Shown here piece by piece: positions 23,179 through 36,400 of a stretch of 64,000 bases of DNA (position 1 is its first letter; each line of letters starts with the position of its first letter). The translations under genes and the position numbers were made by a program. Under the pieces are notes generated by a model that worked only from the letters and a program-made list of their open reading frames with translations, was not told where the DNA came from and ran no database searches. The DNA lies in contig NC_051069.1 of NCBI RefSeq assembly GCF_004664715.2, positions 1,988,001 through 2,052,000 on the forward strand, in the 5' to 3' direction. This DNA is from Peromyscus leucopus (lineage: Eukaryota > Chordata > Mammalia > Rodentia > Cricetidae).

Positions 23179-26100
23179 TAAACTAATAAATATATTAGTT
23201 TAAAAAGGGCTGGAGAATGGGTAGAGTGCTTGTTTGGCATTAATAGGGCCCTGTGTTCAGTCCACAGTACCGCAAAAAGGAAGAAAGGGAAGGGAAATTC
23301 ATAAGCATTCATGAGCATTGTATGTATACATTGAAAGCTATGTAAGGCGAATAGTTAACTTTGACTTTCTCTGGGTAGAACCGAGGGGTCAACTTCATGA
23401 GCAACCTATTGCTACAATTTTTAAAAATTTATAGTTAAAATCTTTTATAAGCAGAAAGAATATTTTTTAAAAGGCAATTTATAATTTCTTTTTACAGGGG
23501 ATTACATGCTTGAGGCAAAGCCAAAAGAAATTTCAGAAATTCAACGTGTAAATTATGAACAGGTAATAAACATGATTTTTATATTAAAATATGTAATTTT
23601 GTGTTATGAATATACATATTGATCATTGTCTGTGGTTTGAAATTTTTTCTATACAGGACTGGAGAGTAAATGTTTTAGGCTTTGCCAGTCACATAAGTTC
23701 AAATCTATTGCTTATTCTTTCTTTTTTTTTTTTTAACTACCATTTAAAAATGTGAAAAAAAAAAATCTTAGCTCAGAGCCATATTTGGTTCAGAAGCTGT
23801 AATTTTTGGATTCTTGTTTTCATGAATTTATGTACTAATAATGTATCGATATCATCTTATAAATCTGTACAGGATAACTTGGCAGTTTTCTTGAAAAAAT
23901 TTACTCTCAAGTGAATTTGTCATTGATTTATCTTTTCTTGTTTCATTTAAGTTATTATCATTTTTTCCAGTGCTAAGAATTGAATTCAGTACCTTGTACA
24001 TGCCAGATAAACACTCAACCAGTCCTCAAGTTATGTTTAGGATAAAGTTGAGTAAATGCTGGCTGAGATGTCAGGACACATTCTGCAATTGTGTAATTTC
24101 AACACAGCCACATTTTTGGTATGTTCTTTAGAGATCCTGTTCTGTAATGAAGGCACAGCAGGTTCAAAGTTGCCAAAGCTGGGAGTAAACAAGCAAGCTT
24201 TATTTTCTTCAGTTTTCTTTGTATTTGTCAATAGAAGGAAGGAAAAAGAAATTAGCTTCTTTTTGTGAAAGGATGGGTCACCTGGGGAGGAAATGAACAT
24301 CACTGGGGATTCATTCTCACTGTACAAGCAATGTTTAAAATATGGGATCAGCTGGGCATGGTGAAGCCTGATCTGCGTAGATTTCCATGCCAACCAGGGC
24401 TACACAGTGAAACCTTCTCTCACAAAACAGTCATCAAGAGCAAATTCACAACAGGAAACAAAATTCATTTCTGGTTTTTTAGAGTTTATCTTTCTATTTA
24501 TTTATTTAGGCAGGGTCTCACTGTGTAGACTTGGCTGGCCTGGAGCTCACAATGTAGAACAGGTTAGCCTTGAATTCACAGAGAACCACCTTCCTCTGCC
24601 TCCAAGTGCTGAAACTAATTTCCAAAGTTTCTTGAATTTGAATGTTCATATGATCTTGTTCTAACACAATTGAAAAACCACCGTCTTGCATTATAGACAA
24701 TCTGTAACTGAAGTCAACTTTATGTGCTGATTGAAATTTTATTAGAGAAGATTGAAGCATAGCTCAGAAGGACCTAGGTTTACCAATCAGTTACTCTCCC
24801 AAAAATTACTAGGAGAATTTGTAGTTTAGAACAGTGACTTTCAAACAGTTTTTAGCAGTAGAAACCTCCCCTGAAATCTTAACATCAGTATCTAGTATAT
24901 AAAATCAGTAAATGATGTGTTTGGGTTTTTTTGGTTTGTTTGGTTGGTTGGTTTGTTTTGTTTTTTGTTTTTGTTTTTTGGTTTTTGGTTTTTTTTTTTT
25001 TTTTTTGGTTTTTCGAGACAGGGTTTCTCTGTGTAGCTTTTGAGCCTGTCCTGGAACTCGCTCTGTAGCCCAGGCTAGCCTCACAGAGATCCACCTGCCT
25101 CTGCCTCCCGAGTGCTGGGCGTGCACCACCACTGCCCAGCATAAATGACGTTTTAATTTGTTTTTTAAGCTAGCAGATAAAGTAACGTGTCTCATTGTAG
25201 AATTTTCATGCAGGCTTTGTTCTTATGTTTCCCCTCTCCTGCCCTTCATCTTCTGTGGTCCCCATGTTCTCCACATTAGCCCTTCCCACTTTCACTTCAC
25301 ATGAATTCATTACTGTCATTTTTTCCTTTCTTTTCCCTCACCTTTAGATTTCATCTTCCCCTTTCAGAGTTTTCTTTCTCTTTTCATGACTGATGTCCAC
25401 ATAAAACCAGTAAATAATATTTTATAAGTATGACATGGTAAGGTTTGACTGATATCATTTTTAAAGTTGATATAATTTCTTACTGAACTCAATGAGGCAT
25501 TTTTGGATAACATCAAAACTCAAATTCAGAATAGTGGTTGGTCATCCTAGTATCATATTACTTCTGTTGACGAGTCCTAAGGACCCATTGACAAGTGTTT
25601 GCAAGTGACAGAAGCGTGTTTGTTCCTTTTAACTTACCATGTAGTCTGTAGATGCACTTCCTCTACAGTGGCTTGGACTCCTGAATCGTGGAAGAAAAGC
25701 TGTTTGACTTTAGACAAAGGATATATAAGGACTTAAGGCAAGCATACCTGATCCCACTGAGATGACTCAGTACGTAAAGGAACTTAATTCCTGGGGCCCA
25801 CCTGGGGAAAGGAAACAACAGGTTCCCTCAGGCTGTCCTCTGACCTCCACATGCATGTTGTGGCACCAACACACTCGTCCCCCAACCACAGTGAACCATT
25901 TTCAGACTACCCTGTTCTTAAAATAAGTATAAAAAGTATTGGTGAAGTAATTCTATGTTACCATTCACTTTAAGAATAGTGTGTAGCAAGCTACATGCTG
26001 GGTCTGAGCACCTGGTTTAAGCCCACAGGTGTCAGGCACCTGTTTTTGGTTTTGTTTTGTTTTTTGGTCAGGCACCTGTTCTTAATGAGACTGTATATGA

Positions 26101-29100
26101 GCCGACATGGTCAGACCTACATCTGGAAAGACCAGCACAGAGCTGGGATATTCACATGAGACCTCTGCCAAAGCCACCATGCTGACAATGCACACTTCCT
26201 AGCCTTGTCAAATAGACAAGGGTAAGAAAACACAGTGTGCATGGCAACAGGTTTCCCTTTTTATTTTACTCATTTATTTTTGCAGTTGTAGGGTATTAAA
26301 TGAGAGCCTTACACAGGTAGGTCAGGGCTCTACTACCAGGCTGCACCTTCAGCCTGACAAGTTTTTAAATGATCATAAGTGTATTTGTAAAACATACTTA
26401 GGTTTAAGTTGGCTGTGACAGCACACCATTGTAATCTGAGTGATCAGGAGGCAGAGGGTAGAGGACTGAAAATTCAAGGCCTGGCCTGCACAGCAAGACT
26501 GTCTGAAATAAGTAAAAGTATGTTTTGTATTTAAATTTAAAATACTTCCTAATGCTAGAAGGACATCTAAAACAGGGTTACTAGCACCTTTAAGGATCTA
26601 ATAGTAACCTTTTCTTAGGGTCTCAGCAGCCATCCATCCCTCACTCTTACATTTTATACCGTAATTATCAATTTGGAATTAAGAAGAAGTCGTCCAGCTA
26701 TTTTCTCTTTAATCTTTGTTTATAAATGTCTCTCTGTATTATCAGTTTATTAATCTTGATGGTTATTGAATGGTAGGAATTGTTGACTGCTTTTGAGACT
26801 TGGTCTACTATGGAGCCCAGGCTGGCCTTGAACTTCCCGCCCTCCTGCTCCCACCTCTCTAGTGCTCGAATTACACATGCGTTGGTTTTTGTTTAGTCTG
26901 CGAGAAATAGCCTGCTTATTCTCATAGTGAATTTGTTTTTGTTTTTGTTTTTGTTTTTTTCAAGACAGGGTTTCTCTGTGCAGTTTTGATGCCTGTCCTG
27001 GATCTTGCTCTGTAGACCAGGCTGGCCTCGAACTCACAGAGATCTGCCTGGCTCTGTCTCCCGAGTGCTGGGATTAATGGCGTGTGCCACCACCGCCCGG
27101 CTTGAATGTTCAAATAATCAGAAAAACGGGTTTTTAAATAATCTTCATTAAATGATTTGTGACATTTATTTTCAATTAATTAATTAATTAATACATTCAT
27201 CCATGTACATGTGGCACAGTTTGCATGTGAAAGTTAAGAGGACGACTTTGCAGGAATCAGTTCTCTCTTTCAGTTGTGGGTTCCATCAACGAAATTGATG
27301 GTCAGACTTATGCAGCAAGCACCTTTACCCACTCCTTGATCTGGGCAGATTTGTCATCTGTTTCTTGCCTCTCTCTCAGGCTTCACCTACAACACCTTTC
27401 ATTTATTTAGATCTACCCTTACTGGATTCTGGAAATATTTCAATATGCTCATTTTTGTTGTCAGTTCTTTTGTTAGTAGATTTTTTATTGCTGTTGTTAC
27501 TGTGGTTTGGGTTTTTTGTTTGTTTTTCAAGACAGAGTTTCTCAGTCTAGTCCTAGTTCTCCTGGAACCCGCTCTGTGAACCAGGCTGGCCTCGAACTCA
27601 GAAACCCACCTGTCTCTGCCTCCCAAGTGTAGAATTAAAGGTGTGTGCTACCACTGCCTAGCCAGAACTTAGTTTAAAACGAGGCCTTTCTTTCTCCTCT
27701 TCTCCCCTCTTTGCCTTCTGTCCTCTTTATTTTTCCATGTTCAATATACTCAGCACACAATCAAGTGTAGGAAAAGCAGCTGTTTCCATGTACCTCCCAT
27801 TCCTCTTCAGCCTGCACAGACAGCTTCTCCATTATTACCTTTCCACACCAAGGCAGTATGTTAGACCACACACAGGGAAGGTCTCATCCAGGGAAACAGG
27901 AGTTAGAAGAGTGGTAAACTTCTAAAAGTTTTACCTAATAGTCACAAGGATGATGGCCTATTAAGGAGATTAAAGGTAATTTGGGCTTCAGATGTGCAAC
28001 ATTCCAGCTGTTTACATGTTCTAATCAGTCAGCATTGAAGAATCTATAACATGTGGTGGATTTCTTCTGGGAACTTCAGTTCTCGGACTAACAATCCTAC
28101 ATCGACACAGGATTGTCACCCGAAGTCCATAGGTTGCATTAGGTTTCACCTTTGGTGTTACACATTCTGTGACTTTTGACAAGTGTGTGTTGGAATGTAT
28201 CCACCCGTGTAACACAGCACCAGAATGTCTCACTGTGTGCTGCTAGGTACTCCTCCCTCCCTGATTGCTGACAACTGATCTTTTTAGAGTCTCCGCCAGA
28301 TCAGCCATTTCCAGAGCCAGATTCCACATGTGGATCACGGTCTTTTCAGATCCGCCCCTGTTATTTAGTGATGTGTAGTTAGGTTCTTCCGTATCCTTTC
28401 ATAGCCCAAGAGCTCATTTCTAGTTTTTAAATTGTAGTAAAACCACATAAGATTACATTCATCAGCCATCGTTTTAAATTGTACGATTTAGTGATGTTGA
28501 CTACATTCACACTGAAATATGAGAGAGCTCTAGAACTGTTTCATCATATGAGGCTGAATTCTATATACCCACCAAGCAATAACTTCATGCTTTTCACTCC
28601 TACTGTCCCAGGAGCCCTCCATTCTACTTTCTGTTCTGGTCCTTGTGGTTGCTTTACAATAATATAGAACAGAATCATAAAGCGTCTGCTCTTTGGGGAG
28701 CTTATTTCATCCTTGAAGGTTCATTTGTGCCATAGCGTGTGACAGGAGTTCCTTCTTGTACCACTGATCATAATGTCGTAGACATTTGCGCTACTGCTTC
28801 TTAACTGTTGCTGTGCTGAGCCTGGGTCTTGAAGTGGCAGTCCTTAAACTTCAGACTTTTCCTTTAGATTTCCAAGTCTGAAAATAGATCCTTACTTCCT
28901 GCCACGCTGTACAACCTCATACTGCTCAGTTTTACTTGTTAATGCTTGGTATCATGTTGTACATGGCTTTCTCTTGTAGCACCATGCTAATTACCTGACA
29001 GGAGAAAACCTGTTATATTCACTATTGTATCGCTGGAACTCAGATTAGTGCCTGGTACACAGTATGTACTTAATGATAAGTCTGTTAAGGGGCTGAAGAT

Positions 29101-32100
29101 GTGGCTTGTCTAGCATGCACAAAGCCCTGGGTTTGATCCCTAGTGCTGCAGGACTGTAAGAAAAAAAAGAATAAAATAAAATCAGAAAATGAAAATAAAA
29201 GTGTTGAAGAGGGGAATAATGGATAAAGGGGAAGTTTTCTTTCTTTTCTTTTTTCTTTCTTTCTTTTTTTTTTTTTTTTTAAAGAAATAAGGTCTTAGGC
29301 TGGGCGGTGGTGGTGGTGGTGGTGGTGGTGGTGGTGGTGGTGGTGGTGCACACCTTTAATCCCAGCACTCAGGAGGCAGAGCCAGGCAGATCTCTGTGAG
29401 TTCAAGGCCAGCTTGGGCTACCAAGTGAGTTCCAGAAAAGGCACAAAGCTACACAGAGAAACCCTGTCTCGAAAAACCAAAAAAAAAAAGAAAGAAAGAA
29501 AGAAAAAGAGAAGAAAGGAAGGGGAGAGAGAGAGGGAGAGGAAGAGAGAGAAGAAGAAGAAAGAAAAAAGAAATAGGATCTTGGTGTGTTACCTAGGCTG
29601 GAAATCTTGGGCTCAAATGAGAAGCATGCTGGAACTATACAGGTTCATGTCACCTGTCAACAGATACAACTTTTTTTTTTTTTTTTTTTTTGGTACTTCT
29701 TACTCTTCTGAATTCTGCTTCTCCCCTTTGTATTTTTAGAATATGAGTGATGCTATGGCGATCTTGCACAAACTACAGACAGGCCTGGATGTGAATGTCA
29801 GGTTCACCGGGGTGCGAGTGTTCGAGTACACACCAGAGTGCATAGTCTTCGATCTTCTAGATATTCCTTTGTATCATGGGTGGTTAGTGGACCCTCAGGT
29901 AAGTAGTGTTTCAGTTGTATAAATACAGGGGGCTTGAGAGATGGTTCAGTGGTTAAGAGCACTGGCTACTCTTGCAGACAGGTCACAATTGTCTGTAACT
30001 CCAGTTCCAGGGGATCTAATGCTTTCTTTTGACACATGCAGCTGCCAGGCATGCCACTGGTACACAGACATGCATGTAGGCAAAACACTCATAAACTTTA
30101 AAATAACAGTCACACAAACACAAATGTAGGAAAGCTCATCTAAATTTATATTTTTTAAATATGAATATGCTTGCTCTTTGACCTGGAATTAGCAAAACCA
30201 AGACAGACACAGTCTTCCAGAGCTCCCAACCTGCTTAAGACTCTGACTCTTGCTAACTGCAGAGTCAAGTAAAGAATCCCTTACTTTTCACATCAATTGC
30301 AAGTTTGGAGAGTTTTCCAAAATATCCTAAGAGTTAATAGTTTGTTAGAACCCTTATGGTGGTTTGAAAGAAAATGGCCTCCAAAGGAAATGGCAATATT
30401 GGGAGGTATAGCTTTGTGGAATAGGTGTGGACTTGTTGGAGGAAGTGTGTCACAGTGGAGGCAGGCTTTGAGGTGTCTTGTTTAAGCTTTGCTCAGTGTC
30501 ACAGTCAACTTCCTGTTGCCTGCAAGATGTAGGACTCTCAGCTACTCCTCCAGCACCACGACTGCATCCATGCCGCCATTTTCCCTGCCATGATGATAAT
30601 GGACTGAACCTCTGAAACTGTAAGCAAGCCCCCAATTAAATGTTTTCCTTTATAAGAGTTGCTGTGGGACTGGAGAGATGGCTCAGCAGTTAAGATCACT
30701 GACTACTCTTCCAGAGGACCCCAGTTCAATTCCCAGCACCCACATGGCAGCTCACAACTGTCTGTAACTCCAGTTCTAGGGGCTCCAACACTGTCACACA
30801 GGCAAAACACCCATACACATAAAATAAAAAATTTTAAAAAAAGTTGCTGTGGGGCTGGAAAGATGGCTCAGAGGTTAAAAGCACTGACTGACTCTCTTCC
30901 AGAGGTCCTGAGTTCAATTCCCAGCAACCACATGGTGGCTCACAACCATCTATAATGAGATCTGGTGCCCTCTTCTGGCATGCAGGCAGAACACTGTATA
31001 CATAATAAATAAATCTTTTAAAAAAGAGTTACTGTGGTGTCTCTTCACAGCAATAGAAACCCTAACTAAGACAACCTTCTTGGGTGTACCATTGCATACA
31101 AATAATTCAGCTTATTACTATAATGGTGCACACAAGAGAAATTAAATACAGGTTCATATTAACCAAGGGAAGATGCATAGGACAGAATCTAGGAAGGTTT
31201 TACCTTGGAAGCTCCTGTCCTCTAAGCATGCTGCCCTCCTGGAATAGGTATATGGCAGTATCATAGAGTGTTGCTAATCCTAGAACTCAGCCTCCAGAGT
31301 TCAGATTGATCCTAGTCTCCAGTCCTTCCTTTCCAGAAAGCAAGACTCGATGCCGCATTGTTCAAGGGGGCCTCCACGAGTCACTGTGCTCTAATGTGAG
31401 CTGCAGGTGTAGCATGAAGGCTTTTCCATGTGTAGCACCATTGGTCTTGTTACTAGAGAAATCCCAAGAGCTTAGAGGTTATCACCCCAGGAGTCTGGAA
31501 AGGCCAGACCTCTCCGTGGTCAAGAGCATAGCATTAAAGAGAGATTTACTAATTTCCCTGACATTTATTTTAAAAGCCACTGCCATATCCTCATCACTCT
31601 AATGTGTGAAAGGTTTCTGCACCTTTATGTATGTCCAGTGACTGCTAGTATTTAATAATCTACATTCTGCCTCTTGCCGAGTATACCAGGGTCCTGACTT
31701 GAAGTATAGGACACACTCCAGTATAACCAAACAAAGTTAAGAAGAGTCTAGTTAGAAAGATGTGGGCAAAGGTAAGGGAAACAACCAAGGAATAGTGAAG
31801 CATCTTAGAGCTATCTGTAGCCAGGAACCATTTCCCCTGAACCCTGAAGAGACAGTGGTTAAAACCCAGCAACACCACTTGCTGAAGCATGAGAGGACAG
31901 TCCAGAAGGTAATTCAGTTACTACCAAGTGTGGATAGCAGCAGAGATAGACAGGAAGACCTACCCTGCCCCCACTCTCTAGTGTCCATTATTACCATACA
32001 TTAGTCAAGCTGAGTGGAAGTAAAGAGGCAGCTTTAGAATAGAGTGCAGAGACGGTCTTGGAAGAGCCAAAGGAAGAAACAGCTTCTTTCTTACGTGTAA

Positions 32101-33387
32101 AGTTATTTTATTTGTTTTTTTTTTTTCTGAGATAGGGTCTTACTATATAAATTTGGTTAGCCTGGAACTCACAGAGCTCCACCTGCCTGCCTTCCCGGGG
32201 CTAGGATTTCAGGCATATACCACTGTGATTGACTTTTTCTATGAGGGTTGAAGATTAAACTCAGGTCCTCATCCTCAGATGGCAGTACTGAGTCATCTCC
32301 TAGCCCCATGCCTGCAGGGTTTTTGTTTTTTTTTTTTTTGTTTTTTTTTTTTTTGGTTTTTTCGAGACAGGGTTTCTCTGTGTAGCTTTGCGCCTTTCCT
32401 GGAACTCGCTTTGGAGACCAGGCAGGCCTCGAACTCACAGAGATCCACCTGGCTCTGCCTCCCGAGTGCTGGGATTAAAGGCGTGCGCCACCACCGCCCG
32501 GCATGCCTGCGTTTTTAAACATTAAGGATGTTGAACATATTTTCTCATGCTTATTTCCTGTTAGTATATCCTCTTATAATATCTCTTTTTCTCCCTCCCT
32601 TTTTCCCCTCCAATTTTCTAATTATATTGGTGTTTTTAGTTTTTTGAAACAGGGTCTCTATATATAACCAGCACTGGCTTAGAATTTGCCATTTTCTTGC
32701 CTCTGCCTCCTGAGTGCCAGGTTGCAGGTGTGTGCTACCACACCTGGCTTCAAGGGGTTTTTTTATTTTAATTTTTATGTGTGTCTGTGTATGTGTGTGC
32801 ATACATGTATCACATATGTGCAGGTACTTGCAGAAGCCAGACGAGGGTATGGGCTCCCTGGAGCTTGAGTTATAGGTGGTTGTTAGTCACATGATGTAGG
32901 TGCTGGGAATCAAACTCAGGTCCTCTGGAAGAACAGCGTGTGTTCTTAACCACTGAGCCATCACTCAGTGATTTAGTGAAACCTAGTTCATTGATTTTTT
33001 TTCTCTGTTAAGTCCAACAACTCTTTCTAGCTTTAAATCTTAACTGCTTTTGCTGTGCTTTTCTTTGCCAAATACACTATAGTTTTATTTATTGTACTTA
33101 AGTCTATTGTACTTAAGTCCATTTTGAGTTAATTTTGAAGACTTGAGTTGTTGAATGTGAATATTCCCTAACTCTGGCACATTTCATGTGTAGCTGTCAC
33201 CTCAATCAATTTTTTGAAGAGTTTTATCATCTTGAAAAGAAACTCAGCTGGGTGGTGGAGGCACACACCTTGAATCCCAGCACTTGAGAGGCAGAGGCAG
33301 GAAAATCTCTGAGTTTGAGGCCAGCCTGGTCTACAGAGCTAGTTCCAGGACAGCCAGGACTACATAGAGAAACCCTGTCTTTGAAAA

Positions 33388-33446
<59 letters not shown>

Positions 33447-36400
33447 AATCTTTGGGGGGGAGGGGAGGGGAGAGGAAGGGAAGAGAAGAGAAGAGAAGAG
33501 AAGAGAAGAGAAGAGAAGAGAAGAGAAGAGAAGAAAAGAAAAGAAAAGAAAAGAAAAGAAACTCTATACCTGTTAGCCATCAGCCTCTAGTCTTTGTAAT
33601 TTTCCCAGTCTGCTTTGCCTGTAAAGACTTAGCTATCCTGGGCACTTCATGTAAATTCAAACATGTAACATGTGATCTTTCTTACTTCTTTATTTATGTG
33701 CATATGCGTGTAGACTCTTGTGCTCACAGAGATTTACCTTGCATCTACCTCCTGAGTGATAGGATGTATAATTTTGATGAGACCAAATTTATCTATTTTA
33801 ATTTTGTCTTTGGTGTGGTCTCCTAACCACAAGTCACAAATGTGAACTCACATATGTTTTAGTTTCTACATTTAGAAATATGATGCATTTTGAATTATTT
33901 TTTCTGTATCTGGAAAGGACCCAACCTTATTCTTTTGCATGTCAGTATCCCATTGCCCTGTTAGTTGCTGAAAAGATCCTTCAAGACCTACTGAATTGGC
34001 TTGACACTTACTTGTAAAGTAACCTCTTTTTTTATTTTCTTAAATCTCCAGCAGTATAGTTGCAGTAAGGTGAAATCATGATCGGTATTTGTTGGCTTTT
34101 TTTTTTTTTTTTTTTTGACAGAGTCTTGTATGATAGCCCAGTTTGACCTGGAACTCACTGTGTCGACCAGGCTGGCCTTGAATCCACAGCAATCCTGCCT
34201 CAATTTAATCCAGGCTTTTATGCTGTAGACTCTGCCTAATACCACTTCCTGCCTTTCTCCAACATTCTTACTCTACCCCAGTGACACTTGATGTTTTTCT
34301 GTTAGCTAAGCAGGTCAGCTCATTCCTCTCAGTGCTGCTGATGTTGCTGCAGGTCTTGGCGTGGAACCCAGAGCCCTGTGCATGCCAAGCAAGTCTGCAC
34401 TCTCAGGCCAGCTCAGTTTTTTATTGACTGGATTACTCCCTGTGGACTGCTATTCTCCCAGTACCTCGTTCTCCCAGGTCTTCACATTTTTTGGCTCTTT
34501 GTATTTCAAAAATTCTTGTCAAATATTATCTTGTAAAGGAGATGTTACCTAAAATTATTACTCTCCCTCTTCTCAGCCATTTTCTCTCCCTTTACTATGT
34601 TTTTATCATTTATCATTAACTATAATTATTATCTATTCATTTATCTGACTGACTGCCATTTCCCAATAAATGTTCATTTTAGGGGATCTAATGTCTCAAT
34701 GTTTAGAATAGTGTGTATCACACAGTAGGTGTTTAATAAATATTAACTGATAAAGTGCAACGCGCCTGCATTAGCTATAGAGAAAGAGAGGACATCATGG
34801 CAGAGGGTTGCCCATACCCTCCATCCCTGTCCATTCCTAAAATCAACTGGTATTCAGGGCAATAAAGGGGTAGTTCACTTTAACAAGGACATCTTTGTTT
34901 TGATTGGCACTCTGTCACTGAAGATATCACTAAAAGTCAACCATGCCCAGAATTTTACACATCCTGGGTATATCCTGGCAGGTAGGAATACCAGTAGTTT
35001 CACTTCTTGTAAGTCACATGACAGCCTGAGGAACGGTAGACTGAGTTCTTAAAAACAAAACTCAGATCATTTGTTTGTATGTGTAGCTGTTAAGTTGTCC
35101 AGTATACAGGTGAATAATACACTTACAGAAAAAATAAACTTCAGTGTAATACAGAGATGACTTATTGGGTACTTCTGATCTAGGCAGAGGTTCCCAAGAG
35201 AAATCTCAGTACTTTAGATCTGTTTCACTCCCTTTCTTTCTAATAAATCCTGTTGATCTGAAGAGAACAAGAAAAGACAAAAGCTTAAAAAACCTTTCAG
35301 GCCAGGCAGTGGTGGAGCACATCTTTAATCCCAGCGCAGAGGCAGGAGGATCTCTGTGAGTTCAAGGTCAGCTTGGTCTACAGAATAAGTTCCAGGATGG
35401 CCAGGGCTACACAAGAGAAAGCCTGTCTCAGAAAAAAACAAACAAACAACAAAAAAGCCAACTTCAGAACTGGATGCTTCTTTGAATTCTAGTTCTGTGG
35501 TCTGTAAATAGCTATTTTACTTGAGTGTAGTAATGCACACCTTTAATATCAGCATTTGGGAGGCAGAGGCAGACAGATTTCTCTGGATTTGAGGCTACCA
35601 TGGTTTACCTTGTCTCAAAATAGAGAAGTATCTTGCAAATAAATATCTATAGTCACCTGAATAATGGACACTAGAATTCAGTCACTGAGAAGATATTGCC
35701 AAATGATTAATTGATAACTAATTTTTGTTTGTTTGTTTGTTTCTTTGTTTGTTTGGAGACAGAATCTCAAACATCCTATTCTGGCCTCAAACTCACTCTG
35801 TTGTAACAGAGGAATCACCTTGGACTCCTGATCCACCTGCCTCCACCTCCCAAGTGCTAAGGCTTCAAGTACATGCCGCCACACCCCTGGAACGGGCCTC
35901 TTGAAAGCAAAGATCCAGGCTGGATGGTAATAGGATGGCATCAGTGAACTGAAAAAGACAAACTCTAGGTCATAATCTGTCCTTATAAAGTCACTTTTCA
36001 AAAATGAAGCAATTTTTTTTCAAATTACATTATAGTAATTTGCTCTCACTAGACCTTTATTAGTATAAATATAAATAAGCATTTGGACATGAGGCAAAAT
36101 CATCCTAAATGTAAGAAAAACTGGATATATTGTATGAAACATAGATAAATCTAAGTGACTGGTGATTACCAAATAGCATGATCTTTTGGGTACTCAAAAC
36201 TTCTAAACTCTGCAGAAATAATAACAGAAGTTAGAAGAATTAATGAAATTAAGGTTTCCAAGGACCTAGTGTTAATTGTTAAAGAAGAAAATAATTAATA
36301 ATTTCTGTTTTTAATTCTGTGGTAAGCCTTGCTTTGTTACTGATGCTGGCCTCTGAAAATACTTAAAAAGACGATGACTGTGGGCTGGATTAAAACAGAT

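Larger units (their letters stand above)
11478..23497 (+). other. MINDY2 intron between 11477 and 23498
   Basis: 12 kb intron. It holds many SINEs, a large inverted repeat, a retroviral-type LTR and several long dinucleotide tracts. Blocks with no repeat that I recognise are about 13070-13930, 14880-15110, 18275-18570, 20770-21110 and 21240-21835. Confidence 0.9.
23563..29739 (+). other. MINDY2 intron between 23562 and 29740
   Basis: 6.2 kb intron. SINEs are listed separately. Apparent non-repeat stretches are 23570-23960, 24040-24340, 25145-25740 (pyrimidine-rich around 25225-25390), 26520-26780 and 27670-28380. Confidence 0.9.
30354..31075 (-). mobile_element. Rodent interspersed repeat (URR1-like) split by two B2-family SINEs
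   Basis: Blocks cctctgaaactgtaagcaag, ccccaattaaatgttttcct and gtctcttcacagcaatagaa belong to one rodent repeat. The left part is 30354-30666 and the right part 31026-31075. Two SINEs lie between them. Confidence 0.65.

Noticed and set aside
24037..24393. 118-residue open frame on the - strand
   Set aside because: No domain recognised, partly overlaps a B1 relic, and no splice or promoter signals support it.
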